IMG/VR virus record: IMGVR_UViG_3300010373_000026
Coordinates: 1 to 39,627 of that record
Length of the DNA: 39,627 nt
Origin: a virus
Direction: 5' to 3' (one strand)
The translations under genes and the position numbers were made by a program. The notes under the pieces are model-generated. The model ran no database searches. It saw only the letters and a program-made list of their open reading frames with translations, and was not told where the DNA came from. Below, piece by piece: positions 6,009 to 14,391 of this stretch. Positions within the stretch are counted from its first letter, which is position 1, and the number at the start of each line of letters is the position of its first letter.

Positions 6009-6467
6009 ATGCCGGCCATTCGTAACCCCCGTTATGAACGTTTTGCCCAAGGCATCGCCAAGGGCAAGAGCCAGCACGACGCCTACATTTACGCCGGATA
6101 CGCGCCAAATCAGAAGGCGAAAGACGTGCGGTCGAACGCCGGGAGCCTCGCCCGCAAGCCCGAGATCGCCGCGCGCGTCGCCGAGCTACAGGCAAAGCAG
6201 GCCCAGCGGATCGGCATCACGGTCGACGATCTGCTCGTCGAATTGCAGGAAATGCTGGCGCTGGCCAAGCGGGTCAAGCAGCCGGCGGCCGGCGTCGGCG
6301 CGATCCTCGCCAAGGGCAAGCTTTTGGGCCTGATCGTCGACAAGGCCGAGGTCGAGGGCAGTGTGCGCAAGCCGGCCCGCCGGCCGACGCCAGAAACCCG
6401 CATGACCATGGATCAGTGGAAAGACCAGTTCGCGCCGCAGCACGTCGCCAAAGGTCCGATGCAATGA
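6009..6467 (+). CDS. terS: Terminase small subunit
   Basis: Likely DNA-recognition subunit of the packaging motor (152 aa). The N-terminal region has the organisation of small-terminase HTH domains (NPRYERFAQGIAKGKSQHDA, AYIYAGY, then a helix pair ending LARKPEIAARVAEL). A central helical segment for oligomerisation follows (DDLLVELQEMLALAKRV), then a basic, disordered C-terminus. Its stop overlaps the start of the large subunit by four bases, as expected for terS-terL pairs. It is the first late gene after the divergent regulatory region. Confidence 0.88.
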   Translation: MPAIRNPRYERFAQGIAKGKSQHDAYIYAGYAPNQKAKDVRSNAGSLARKPEIAARVAELQAKQAQRIGITVDDLLVELQEMLALAKRVKQPAAGVGAILAKGKLLGLIVDKAEVEGSVRKPARRPTPETRMTMDQWKDQFAPQHVAKGPMQ

Positions 6468-7954
6468 CCAAGTCGCGGGCGCAAATCATGGCCGAAAGGT
6501 CGGTGCCCGACCCGCACCGCGTCCACGCCAAGCCGCAGCGACAGGTCGATATCGGGTTTGTGCCGCAGGCCGGCCCGCAAACCGCTTTCATCGAATGCCC
6601 GTGCGACATCGTCATTTTTGGCGGTGCCCGAGGCGGCGGCAAAACGCACGGCTCGCTCGGCGAGTGGTGGATACATTCCGAGGATTACGGCAGCGAGGCA
6701 AATGGCCTCATGGTGCGCAAGACCCGGGAGGATTTGCGCGACACCATCCGCGCCGGGCAGGAGATGTTCGGGGCCGCCGCCACATGGAAGGAAAAGGGCT
6801 CATATTTCCAGATGGCGAACGGCGGCAAGCTGACGTGCGCTTATCTCGAAAGCGACCAAGACGCGGCCAACTATCAGGGCTGGAGCTTGACCCGCGTCTA
6901 TGTCGAGGAATTGACCCAGTACGCGACCAGCGGCCCGATCTTCAAGCTGCTGGCCTGCCTGCGCTCGGCGACAGGCGTTCCCTGCCAGTTTCGGGCGACC
7001 TGCAACCCGGGCGGCCCCGGCCATCACTGGGTCAAGCAGTGGGCAATCGACATCGGCCCCTATCGGATGTTTACCGACCCGGAAAACGGCCTGACGCGCG
7101 TCTTCATCCCGTCGCGCCTCGCCGACAATCCGAAGCTCATGGAGAACGACCCGAAATATGTGAACAAGCTCCGCGCCTCGGGCTCGCCGCAGCTGGTGCG
7201 CGCATGGCTGGAGGGCGATTGGAACGTCATTGAAGGCGCATTTTTCAGCGAATTCGAAACCGCGCGGCACGTCCTGCCAGAGTTCGAAATCCCGCAGCAC
7301 TGGATCAAGTTCCGGTCGATGGACTGGGGCTCCGCTCATCCGTTTTCGGTGGGCTGGTGGGCCGTCTGCCAAGACGATTTCGAGATCACCGGCCGGGTCG
7401 TGCCGCGCGGCGCGATCATCCGCTATCGCGAATGGTATGGCTGCAAGACCGGGTCGCCGAATGTCGGCCTGAAAATCCCGGCCGAGGAAGTGGCCGCCGG
7501 CATCGTTTCACGGGAAACATCCCCAAGCGGCATGCGCGAGAAAATGGCGTATGGCGTCCTCGACCCAGCCGCCTTTGCGGTGATCTCGGGTCCGTCGATT
7601 GGCGAGACCCTAATGCGACACGGCGTCGTGTTCCGCCGCGCCGACAACGCGCGCACCAGCCGTGACAAACGCATGGGCGGCTGGGACCAGATGCGAGCCC
7701 GGTTGAAGGGCAACGCGGATGGTCATCCGATGATGTTTTTCTTCGACACCTGCCGCGATCTCATCCGCACTTTGCCGATGATGCAGCACGACGCCAACCG
7801 ACAGGAAGACCTCGACACGGACGGCGAGGACCACGCCGTCGATGACACCCGTTATGCCTGCCTTTCGAGGCCCTATCTGGCCTCGACCGTGCGCGCCATC
7901 GACCGCAACCCGTACCTCGTCGCGAATGCCTTCAAGCTGCACGAATTGAGATAG
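6464..7954 (+). CDS. terL: Terminase large subunit
   Basis: ATPase-nuclease of the DNA packaging motor (496 aa). Walker A is GGARGGGKT at about residues 53-61; Walker B is in TRVYVEEL at about 143-150; FRATCNPGGPGHHW holds the coupling region. The C-terminal RNase H-like nuclease is marked by RSMDWGSAHPF (first Asp), YGVLDPAAF, and DTDGEDHAVDDTRYA near the end. The start at 6464 overlaps the terS stop as ATGA; the frame is open slightly upstream but without support. The sequence type fits headful-packaging phages, consistent with circular closure, although the packaging mode is inferred. Confidence 0.96.
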   Translation: MTKSRAQIMAERSVPDPHRVHAKPQRQVDIGFVPQAGPQTAFIECPCDIVIFGGARGGGKTHGSLGEWWIHSEDYGSEANGLMVRKTREDLRDTIRAGQEMFGAAATWKEKGSYFQMANGGKLTCAYLESDQDAANYQGWSLTRVYVEELTQYATSGPIFKLLACLRSATGVPCQFRATCNPGGPGHHWVKQWAIDIGPYRMFTDPENGLTRVFIPSRLADNPKLMENDPKYVNKLRASGSPQLVRAWLEGDWNVIEGAFFSEFETARHVLPEFEIPQHWIKFRSMDWGSAHPFSVGWWAVCQDDFEITGRVVPRGAIIRYREWYGCKTGSPNVGLKIPAEEVAAGIVSRETSPSGMREKMAYGVLDPAAFAVISGPSIGETLMRHGVVFRRADNARTSRDKRMGGWDQMRARLKGNADGHPMMFFFDTCRDLIRTLPMMQHDANRQEDLDTDGEDHAVDDTRYACLSRPYLASTVRAIDRNPYLVANAFKLHELR

Positions 7955-7956
7955 CC

Positions 7957-10374
7957 ATGGCGCAAGACCCAGACCTGAAACCCGCCCCTGTCGACGCCGG
8001 ATCACCGGACGCTGGCAAGCCCGACCGCCAGCTTGCCGCCGACACCGAGGCCGACCCTTATTCGGGCGTCGGGGATGTCGATATCAGTTACTGGATTGAC
8101 TGCCTCGACGACGCCGAGCGGGCCGAGCAGGATTGGCGACGCCGGGCGCGCGAGATCGTGCAGATTTACCGAAACGAGAGCCGCAACGCCCGCAGCGGCA
8201 AGTGGCAACCCGGCCCGATCACCTTCAACATCCTCTATGCCAACACCGAAGTCATGTTGCCGGCGATCTATCAGAAGCCGCCGCAGCCGGTCGTTCGGTC
8301 ACGCTTCGCAAAAGCGCCGCCCCCGCCGCCGCTTATGCCTCCCATGGGGGTGATCCCCCAATTGGGGCCGCCCGGGCTCTCTCCGCCCGGCGGCCCCCCT
8401 TTGCCCCCTCCCGGCGGTCCTCCGCCCATGGGCGCGCCTCCCGGCGCGCCACCAGTCGCACCGCCGAGCGGACCCGGTGCGCCGCCGCCTATCGCGTTGC
8501 CGCCCGGCATACCGCCATCAACCCCGCCGGGGGCTCCAGCGATGCCGCCGCAGGGCGGTCCTCCGATGGGACCGCCGGGAGCGCCCCCGGGCAATGTCGT
8601 GCCATTCCCCGGCCCGCCAGCGCCCGGAATGATGCCGCCCGGTGCCGGCATGATCGGACCCGCCCCAACCGGGCCGATGCCTGCGCCGGGCAGGCCGGCG
8701 CAGAAGGATATCGAGACCGCCGCCAGCGTCATGGAAAAGGCGCTGGAGATCGTCACCAACGACGAACATTCGAACGAGGCCATCAAGATGGCCATAAAGG
8801 ACGTGCTGCTGCCCGGCCGGGGCTGTGCGCGTGTCCGCTGGCGGCCCCAGATGAAAGAGCAGCCGGTCATGGCCGGCGACGGGATCACGCCGCTCCCGCA
8901 CCCTGAAACGGGGGAGCCACAGGTCGAGCAGGTCAAGGTCTGGGAACAGGTCGGCGACGAATATGTCTACTGGGAGGATTTGCTCGTCGACCCGGTGCGC
9001 GCTGCGGCCGATATGGACTGGATTGCATTCCGCCACCTGTTCACGAAAAAGGCGCTGGAAACCGAGTTCGGCGGCTCGCCGCAGTACGAGAAATTGAAGC
9101 AGCAAAACAAGCTCGGCGAGCTTTTCAAATGGACCGACGAGAGCGCCGCGCAGAACGCGGTCGGCGGCGGCGCGGCCATGAAGACGGCGACCAAGCTTGG
9201 CGACAAAATCAAAAAGGCCATGCTCTGGGAAATCTGGGATCGCAACAGCCGGCAAATTATCTGGTTTGCCCGCGATGCCGGCGGCCTGACCATGCGCGTC
9301 GACCCCGACAGTTTGCAGCTGGAGGGCTTCTATCCGATCCCGGCCCCGATGCTCGCCGTCACCACCACGGACAGCCGCATTCCGAGGCCGTTTTACGATC
9401 TCTATGCGCGCCTCGCCGCCGACCTCGACGAAACGTCGGAACGCATTTCGAACCTGACCAAGCAAATCAAGGTGCGCGGTGCCTACAATGCCGCGTCTAC
9501 GGCGGTCAGCGATATTCTGACAGCCGGCGATCAGAAGATGATCCCGGTTGAGGGCGTCGACATGATCACGGGCGGCCTCGCCAACCACATTTGGATGATG
9601 CCGATCATCGATTTCATGAACGCCCTCGACAAGCTGTTTCTGGCCCGGGAACAGTGCAAGCAGGCGATTTATGAGGTCATGGGAATTTCCGACATCATGC
9701 GAGGCGCGACCAAGGCCTCGGAAACCGCGACCGCGCAGCGCATCAAGGGCTCCATGGGCGTGTCGCGGCTCGACAGTGCCAAGTCGCAAGCTGACAATTT
9801 CATTCTCGACCTGATGCGGCTCAAGGCCGAGATCATCGCCACCAATTTCGACCCCGACACGCTGATGAAAATGACCGGCGAGGAAGTGACGCCGCCGGTC
9901 ATGGAAATCTTGCGGTCGGACTTTTCCCGCACCTGTTCAATCGACATCGAAACAGACAGCACGGTTGCGCCCGACCTACAGGCCGAGCAGCAGGGCATGG
10001 CGATGGTCATGCAATCGGTGCAGCTGGTGATGCAGGGCGCGCAGGGGATGCTGATGACGCACATGCTGCCGCCGCAGCAGGTCATGCAGCTTTCGCTGGA
10101 GCTTCTGAAAATGGCGCTGCACCCGGTTCGCTACTCCCGGGGCGTGGTCGAGCTTATTCAGGACTTCCAAGACCAGCTGGCCGCCATGCCGCCACCGCCG
10201 CCCATGCCTCCAATGCCACCGCCCGGCCCCGCAGGAGGGCCGCCAGCGCGCGGCGGGCCTCCGGGACCGCCGGGAGCCCCGCCGCCGCCCCATGGCCCTC
10301 CCGGGCCGCCGCATGGTGCCTTGCCGCCGCCGGCCGGCATGCACCCGATGATGCCCCCCGGCATGCACCCCTGA
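7957..10374 (+). CDS. Portal protein with Pro/Gly-rich insert
   Basis: Dodecameric DNA gate at the capsid vertex, identified by position after terL and by the P22-like portal core (residues about 20-105 and 250-740, for example ITFNILYANTEVMLPAIYQ and DEYVYWEDLLVDPVRAAADM). At 805 residues it is longer than many portals because of two low-complexity segments. An insert at about residues 108-248 is made mostly of Pro, Gly, Ala and Met, and a similar tail covers about 742-805. The insert interrupts the N-terminal part and may be an exposed loop; the tail may occupy the capsid interior. The DNA of the insert is extremely GC-rich. Confidence 0.92.
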   Translation: MAQDPDLKPAPVDAGSPDAGKPDRQLAADTEADPYSGVGDVDISYWIDCLDDAERAEQDWRRRAREIVQIYRNESRNARSGKWQPGPITFNILYANTEVMLPAIYQKPPQPVVRSRFAKAPPPPPLMPPMGVIPQLGPPGLSPPGGPPLPPPGGPPPMGAPPGAPPVAPPSGPGAPPPIALPPGIPPSTPPGAPAMPPQGGPPMGPPGAPPGNVVPFPGPPAPGMMPPGAGMIGPAPTGPMPAPGRPAQKDIETAASVMEKALEIVTNDEHSNEAIKMAIKDVLLPGRGCARVRWRPQMKEQPVMAGDGITPLPHPETGEPQVEQVKVWEQVGDEYVYWEDLLVDPVRAAADMDWIAFRHLFTKKALETEFGGSPQYEKLKQQNKLGELFKWTDESAAQNAVGGGAAMKTATKLGDKIKKAMLWEIWDRNSRQIIWFARDAGGLTMRVDPDSLQLEGFYPIPAPMLAVTTTDSRIPRPFYDLYARLAADLDETSERISNLTKQIKVRGAYNAASTAVSDILTAGDQKMIPVEGVDMITGGLANHIWMMPIIDFMNALDKLFLAREQCKQAIYEVMGISDIMRGATKASETATAQRIKGSMGVSRLDSAKSQADNFILDLMRLKAEIIATNFDPDTLMKMTGEEVTPPVMEILRSDFSRTCSIDIETDSTVAPDLQAEQQGMAMVMQSVQLVMQGAQGMLMTHMLPPQQVMQLSLELLKMALHPVRYSRGVVELIQDFQDQLAAMPPPPPMPPMPPPGPAGGPPARGGPPGPPGAPPPPHGPPGPPHGALPPPAGMHPMMPPGMHP

Positions 10375-10389
10375 AACCGAGGATAACCC

Positions 10390-10560
10390 ATGGCCAAGAA
10401 ACAGCAGACCGACGACACCGAAACCGTCACCGAGACCGAGACGACCGACCCGGCCTCGCCGCCGGCCGAGCCCGAGAAAATCACAACCGTCGAAGACCTC
10501 GGCATTGGTGCGGGCGATCCCTATCCGACCGGCAAGCCGGCAGAGCCCGAGGTGAAGTGA
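10390..10560 (+). CDS. Small acidic Thr/Glu-rich protein (56 aa)
   Basis: A short gene between portal and the next gene, starting at ATG 10390 after AGGATAACC and ending by a one-base overlap with the next start. The protein is acidic and Thr/Glu/Pro-rich (ETVTETETTDPASPPAEPEK) with no hydrophobic core, so it is likely disordered. Codon use and placement support a real gene, possibly a minor capsid or chaperone-like factor. Not recognised. Confidence 0.65.
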   Translation: MAKKQQTDDTETVTETETTDPASPPAEPEKITTVEDLGIGAGDPYPTGKPAEPEVK

Positions 10561-10772
10561 TGACCCAGACCTATCCCAGCCCGATCACCCGGGCGATGGT
10601 CGCCAAGATCGACGACGGCGTGGCGCGGCCGGTGCCTGCCGTCATCAACCCCGGCGTCGCCACCGCCAACATCGCCTATTCCCCGAACACGCTTGCGGCG
10701 AAAGCGGCAGCGTCGGTGCCTGCCGGCACCTTCGCCACGCTCAACGCCGTTGCGTCCAACATGCCTTACTAG
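10560..10772 (+). CDS. Small virion-region protein, paralogue of next gene (70 aa)
   Basis: Not recognised as a named family. The N-terminus MTQTYPSPITRAMVAKI closely resembles that of the following gene (MTQTLPNPITPAMLALA), so the two share a conserved N-terminal tag, possibly a capsid-binding or assembly peptide. The remainder is Ala/Val/Pro-rich. The ATG at 10560 shares one base with the preceding stop (TGATG). Confidence 0.7.
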   Translation: MTQTYPSPITRAMVAKIDDGVARPVPAVINPGVATANIAYSPNTLAAKAAASVPAGTFATLNAVASNMPY

Positions 10773-10784
10773 GAGGCCGCCGCG

Positions 10785-11345
10785 ATGACCCAGACCCTGC
10801 CCAATCCGATCACCCCGGCAATGCTCGCCTTGGCCAACGCCAACGCCGGCAAGCCGCGCTACACCAGCGGCGCGGGTGCCGACTGGTCGGGCGGCGCGAC
10901 CGGCGACGATGTCACCACCGCGACCGCCTATCAGGCTATCGCCTCGTCGGCCTCGGCCGCGCTGGCCACGCCCTACAGCCCGCAAAATCAGACCCAGAAG
11001 GCCGCCGCGATGACACCGCCGGGCAGTCTGGCGGTCGACGTGACCAAGTACCGGGGATGGATCGGGCCGCAAGACCCCTATCCCGGCCCGGGCGTCACGC
11101 TGGCGTCGATCAACCCGGCGACGGCTGTTCACAACACCGCCGCCATTCCCGTGGCCTGCGCCGGCACCGGCTTTACGATGAATTCCGTCGTCAAGGTCGA
11201 CGGCGTCGCGGTGCCGACCGTCTACAATTCGCCGACCTCGCTTACCGCGACGATCACCCCGAAAGTCACCGCCGGAACCCAGTCGGTTACGGTCGTTGAC
11301 CACGGCGTAACGTCCCCGGTCGCCCGCACCTTCACGGCGTCGTGA
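10785..11345 (+). CDS. IPT/TIG-like Ig-fold protein (186 aa)
   Basis: The N-terminal 17 residues repeat the tag of the preceding gene. The C-terminal half (about 100-186) reads as an IPT/TIG-type immunoglobulin-like domain: LASINPATAVHNTAAIPVAC, GTGFTMNSVVKVDGVAVPT, then TATITPKVTAGTQSVTVVD. Such domains decorate capsids or tails and can bind cell surfaces, so a head-decoration role is plausible. TAGGAGG precedes the ATG. Inference: the shared tag docks both proteins on the same structure. Confidence 0.78.
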   Translation: MTQTLPNPITPAMLALANANAGKPRYTSGAGADWSGGATGDDVTTATAYQAIASSASAALATPYSPQNQTQKAAAMTPPGSLAVDVTKYRGWIGPQDPYPGPGVTLASINPATAVHNTAAIPVACAGTGFTMNSVVKVDGVAVPTVYNSPTSLTATITPKVTAGTQSVTVVDHGVTSPVARTFTAS

Positions 11346-11593
11346 TGGTCGGTCCTCGGGATGCTCTCCCGGCGAGCGCTGGCGGTCAGCTGAGCGAGCG
11401 CCAAAACCACCACCTCGCCGCCCTCACGGCGGCGGGGGATGGCCTTTACAACGCGATGCACGCGGCCGAGGGCTCCAATCCTCCCGGCGAGCATCAGGAA
11501 CACACATTCCAGAGCCGGCGGATGTCGATTGCCGCCACGCAGCTGGAGATCGCTTTGATGATGGCACGCAAGGCAGCACTGGAGACGCGATGA
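11345..11593 (+). CDS. Small unknown virion-region protein (82 aa)
   Basis: Not recognised. The ATG at 11345 shares one base with the preceding stop (TGATG); a GTG at 11342 is the alternative. The protein appears helical and His-containing (LSERQNHHLAALTAAGDGLY), with an amphipathic C-terminal helix (QLEIALMMARKAALETR). It overlaps the next gene by four bases. Position between head genes suggests a small structural or assembly role. Confidence 0.7.
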   Translation: MVGPRDALPASAGGQLSERQNHHLAALTAAGDGLYNAMHAAEGSNPPGEHQEHTFQSRRMSIAATQLEIALMMARKAALETR

Positions 11594-11847
11594 GCCAATT
11601 TGCACTGCCCAAGACCAAGCCCAAGGGGAAGTCGAAAAACATCCCCTTCATGGATGTTCCCGGGTCCGATCCGAGCGCGGCGATGAAGGGCGACAACGCC
11701 CAGTTCGTGAAGGGCTCGACGGCCCCCGGCACCGAGAAAAAGCCGCCGCAGAAAGTAGGCCCGCGCGGCTATGTCGGCGGGATCAATCAATTCGCCCTGC
11801 CGAAGACCAAGAAAATCCCCAAGAGCGGGATGAAGGGGCCGAACTGA
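11590..11847 (+). CDS. Small basic protein with duplicated QFALPKTK motif (85 aa)
   Basis: Not recognised. The motif QFALPKTK occurs twice, near residue 3 and near residue 67, each followed by a lysine-rich tail (KPKGKSKN; KIPKSGMKG). The whole protein is basic and Pro/Gly-rich, probably extended. Repeated short linear motifs suggest binding to two equivalent sites of an oligomer, or to DNA. It starts at an ATGA overlap. Confidence 0.7.
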   Translation: MSQFALPKTKPKGKSKNIPFMDVPGSDPSAAMKGDNAQFVKGSTAPGTEKKPPQKVGPRGYVGGINQFALPKTKKIPKSGMKGPN

Positions 11848-12113
11848 TGACGGCTTACGTGTTTCGGGATGGCCTCATCATCCCGAAAGGGGAGGCGCTG
11901 GGCAGGCAGGCACGGCCGGCCCGGTCCTCCCTGCCGGCCCCCATGTTGAGCCGCATGGAGCCATTCGAAAGCCCGGTGACGGGCAAAGAGATTTCGTCGT
12001 GGCGAGAGCGCGACAGAGACATGGCCGCAGCTGATGCGGTCGATCCCCGAGACCTGCCGGCACCGACGCGCGGCAGGGCTCCAAAAAAGGTGAACGCAAA
12101 TGGCAGAAAATGA
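11847..12113 (+). CDS. Small unknown virion-region protein (88 aa)
   Basis: Not assigned to a function. The middle part (MEPFESPVTGKEISSWRERD followed by RDMAAADAVDPRDL) resembles, from memory, short phage proteins encoded between portal and scaffold genes. The rest is basic and disordered. It shares one base with the upstream stop and its 3' end overlaps the scaffold gene by 14 bases. Confidence 0.7.
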   Translation: MTAYVFRDGLIIPKGEALGRQARPARSSLPAPMLSRMEPFESPVTGKEISSWRERDRDMAAADAVDPRDLPAPTRGRAPKKVNANGRK

Positions 12114-13284
12114 TCAATCGCCGGCAGCACCCGGCAACGGCGCTCCAGCTGCCGCCCCAGTCGAAACGCCAGCACCCCGGCCGTCAATCCGCGAGGTCGC
12201 CGAACAGGCGTGGGATACGGTGCAGGAAGACGCCGCAGCTTCCGATGGAAACTCTGATGATGCCGCTGGACAAGAACAGCGCAGGCGCGATAATTTGGGC
12301 CGCTTCGCTCCAGCCGATCAGGTAGCGAAGCCGGGCGAGCAGTCGACAGACCCAGCCCCGAAACCAATTCCAGCGCCTAGTGATCCAAAGCCGGTCGATC
12401 CAGCCCCCGGGAGCAATCAACCGCCGCAGCACTGGCCCGAGGCAGACCGCCAAACTTTCGCGAAGCTCGACCCGGCAGGACAAGCGTTCCTGTTGCGCCG
12501 GCACACCGAAATGGAGCGGGACTATCAGGGCAAGGCGCAGGCCGCAGCGACAGCAGTTCAATTTACCCAGTCGCTGGCCCCGATTTTCCAAGATCCGGTT
12601 ATTGCCGGGTCGCTACAGCAGGCGAGGGTCTCGCCCTATGACGCGATAGGTCAATGGGCAAGCTTCCACCGCCGGGCGATGGACCCCAACCCACAGGTCC
12701 GCGTCGCGCTGTTGCAGGAGCTTGGCCAGCGCATGGGATTGGACCCAGCGGCATTGCGGCAGAGCCAGCCGGGCCAAGTCGCCCTCTCCGAGGAAGACCT
12801 GAAAGACCCGGCTATCCGTTACTTTGCCGACCACCTCGGCAAGACGTTTTCAGACGTGCAGGCCCTTCGGGGCGAGCTTCACCAGATGCGCCAGCAGGAA
12901 CAGCAAAAAGTTCAGGCTGAGGTGCTTAAAGTCACAAGGGGGTCGGTCGACAGTTTCGCGGACGAAAAGGATGAACGGGGCAACCTGAAACACCCTCATT
13001 TCGACGCGGTCCTGCCGCACCTCATCGAGCTTTACCGGGCCAACCCGGAACGGTCGATGCAAGAGGCCTACGACATGGCAATCTGGGCTGTTCCCTCGAT
13101 CCGGGCGAGCTTGATTGCCGCCGAGCGCACCAGCGTTCAACAGCAGCAATCGAACGACCGGGCAAGGCAGGCGGTGCGGTCAAATGTGCGGGGCGTGACC
13201 TCGCCAGTGGCCAAGCCAGCCGGCGAGAAGGGCAAGGGCCTTCGGGCGGCGCTGGAAGCGGCAGCAGATGAGGTCGGCCTCTGA
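12100..13284 (+). CDS. Putative scaffolding protein
   Basis: A 394-residue protein just before the coat gene, the usual scaffold position in P22-like genomes. The N-terminal about 110 residues are Pro/Ala-rich and disordered. A helical, Gln- and charge-rich middle follows (EADRQTFAKLDPAGQAFLLR, ELHQMRQQEQQKVQAEVLKV), then a C-terminal basic helical tail (EKGKGLRAALEAAADEVGL) of the kind scaffolds use to contact coat. No protease motif is visible. It would direct prohead assembly and then leave. The start overlaps the preceding gene by 14 bases. Confidence 0.82.
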   Translation: MAENDQSPAAPGNGAPAAAPVETPAPRPSIREVAEQAWDTVQEDAAASDGNSDDAAGQEQRRRDNLGRFAPADQVAKPGEQSTDPAPKPIPAPSDPKPVDPAPGSNQPPQHWPEADRQTFAKLDPAGQAFLLRRHTEMERDYQGKAQAAATAVQFTQSLAPIFQDPVIAGSLQQARVSPYDAIGQWASFHRRAMDPNPQVRVALLQELGQRMGLDPAALRQSQPGQVALSEEDLKDPAIRYFADHLGKTFSDVQALRGELHQMRQQEQQKVQAEVLKVTRGSVDSFADEKDERGNLKHPHFDAVLPHLIELYRANPERSMQEAYDMAIWAVPSIRASLIAAERTSVQQQQSNDRARQAVRSNVRGVTSPVAKPAGEKGKGLRAALEAAADEVGL

Positions 13285-13302
13285 GGGGATGTCACCGCGC
13301 GT

Positions 13303-13328
13303 CGGGCTTCCTCTCTGACAGGAGCCCG
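13303..13328 (+). promoter_or_regulatory. Hairpin covering the coat gene ribosome site
   Basis: CGGGCT (13303-13308) pairs with AGCCCG (13323-13328) and CCT (13310-13312) with AGG (13320-13322), with one bulged T. The Shine-Dalgarno AGGAG at 13320-13324 is thereby fully paired, 9 nt before the coat ATG at 13334. This could delay or tune translation of the most abundant virion protein. Confidence 0.5.
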
Positions 13329-13333
13329 CCGCT

Positions 13334-14287
13334 ATGGCCGAACCGACGACCAACAATCTAGTCACCACCACCATCAACAATTACCACGACGACTTTGCCG
13401 ACAACGTGTCGAATTCGAACGCGTTGACGGCGATGCTCAAGCAGGGGAACCGGGTCCGCATCATCGACGGCGGCAAGCAGATTTCCTGCCCCCTGACCTA
13501 CGCCGAGGAAACCTTCGCTTGGTACAGCGGCACCGAACTGCTGAGCCGGGCCGTGAAGGAAACCATTTCCGAGGCCGACTATGCGCCGGCAAACGCCGTC
13601 GCCTCCATCACGCTTTCCGGCCCCGATCTAGCGAAGAACAAGGGCAAAGAGCGCATCTTGAACCTGCTTGAAGGCAAGATGGAAAACGCCCAGTCGACGA
13701 TGAACAACAACGTCACCAAGGCGGTCTACGGCGACGGCACGGTTGCCAAGTCGTTTGCAGGCCTCAAGGCGTTCATCACCGACGACGGCACCGGCACGGT
13801 CGGCGGCATCGATAGCTCGACTTGGACCTTCTGGAAAAACCAGTTCCAGAGCATCGCCCGCGCCACCGGCCTGCAATATCCGGCCCTCAAGGCCGGCATG
13901 AATGCGCTGTGGATGAAGCTGGTGCGCGGCACCGAGCATCCCGACCTCGTCGTGGCCGATGGCGAATTCTATTCCACCTACGAAAGCGGCTTGCAGGAAA
14001 ACCAGCGCTATGCCGACGCCCGCCTCGGCGCGCTCGGTTTTGAGACGCTGAAATACAAGCAGGCGGCGGTCGTGTTCGACGGCGCGGCCACCGGCCTCGT
14101 CGGCGGCTACATGATCAACACCAAGTACATGAAATTCGAAATCTACTCGGGCCGGAATTTCGAAATGCTCGACCTGCCCGACCAGTCGCCCGACATGGAC
14201 GCGATCACCCGGCACATTGCCTTCATGGGTGCCATCACCCTGTCCAATCGGTCGTTGCAGGGCCGCGTCCTGTTCACCGGCACCTGA
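13334..14287 (+). CDS. Major capsid protein
   Basis: A 317-residue coat protein assigned by order (directly after scaffold), size and composition. The N-terminus is TTNNLVTTTINNYHDDFADN, the centre is typical HK97-fold-like (a long helix near KERILNLLEGKMENAQSTMN, then beta-rich AWYSGTELLSRAV and DLVVADGEFYSTYES), and the end is compact (RHIAFMGAITLSNRSLQGRV). There is no N-terminal prohead protease target. AGGAG precedes the start but lies inside a hairpin. Two further hairpins follow the stop. Confidence 0.92.
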   Translation: MAEPTTNNLVTTTINNYHDDFADNVSNSNALTAMLKQGNRVRIIDGGKQISCPLTYAEETFAWYSGTELLSRAVKETISEADYAPANAVASITLSGPDLAKNKGKERILNLLEGKMENAQSTMNNNVTKAVYGDGTVAKSFAGLKAFITDDGTGTVGGIDSSTWTFWKNQFQSIARATGLQYPALKAGMNALWMKLVRGTEHPDLVVADGEFYSTYESGLQENQRYADARLGALGFETLKYKQAAVVFDGAATGLVGGYMINTKYMKFEIYSGRNFEMLDLPDQSPDMDAITRHIAFMGAITLSNRSLQGRVLFTGT

Positions 14288-14290
14288 TCA

Positions 14291-14319
14291 ATTTTGCGGC
14301 GATTTAGTCGTCGCAAAAT
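14291..14319 (+). promoter_or_regulatory. Stem-loop directly after the coat gene
   Basis: ATTTTGCGGCGA (14291-14302) pairs with TCGTCGCAAAAT (14308-14319), 12 bp with one G-U wobble and a 5-nt loop, beginning four bases after the coat stop. No T-run follows, so partial termination or protection of the coat mRNA 3' end is more likely than full termination. Confidence 0.55.
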
Positions 14320-14324
14320 CGGGC

Positions 14325-14363
14325 GGCGGCCGGGTGGGTCTCGTTCACCTCTCCCCGGCCGCC
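14325..14363 (+). promoter_or_regulatory. Second stem-loop after the coat gene
   Basis: GGCGGCCGGG (14325-14334) pairs perfectly with CCCGGCCGCC (14354-14363) over a 19-nt loop. With the preceding hairpin it separates the coat gene from the next gene and could set the level of downstream late transcription. Confidence 0.5.
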
Positions 14364-14391
14364 TCCCCTCAACCAAGGAGAACGAAACCAC

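Noticed and set aside
8518-9789. Minus-strand open frame of 423 codons across the portal gene
   Set aside because: It is an antisense shadow; Arg/His-rich composition and lack of ribosome site, while the plus-strand portal fits its context.
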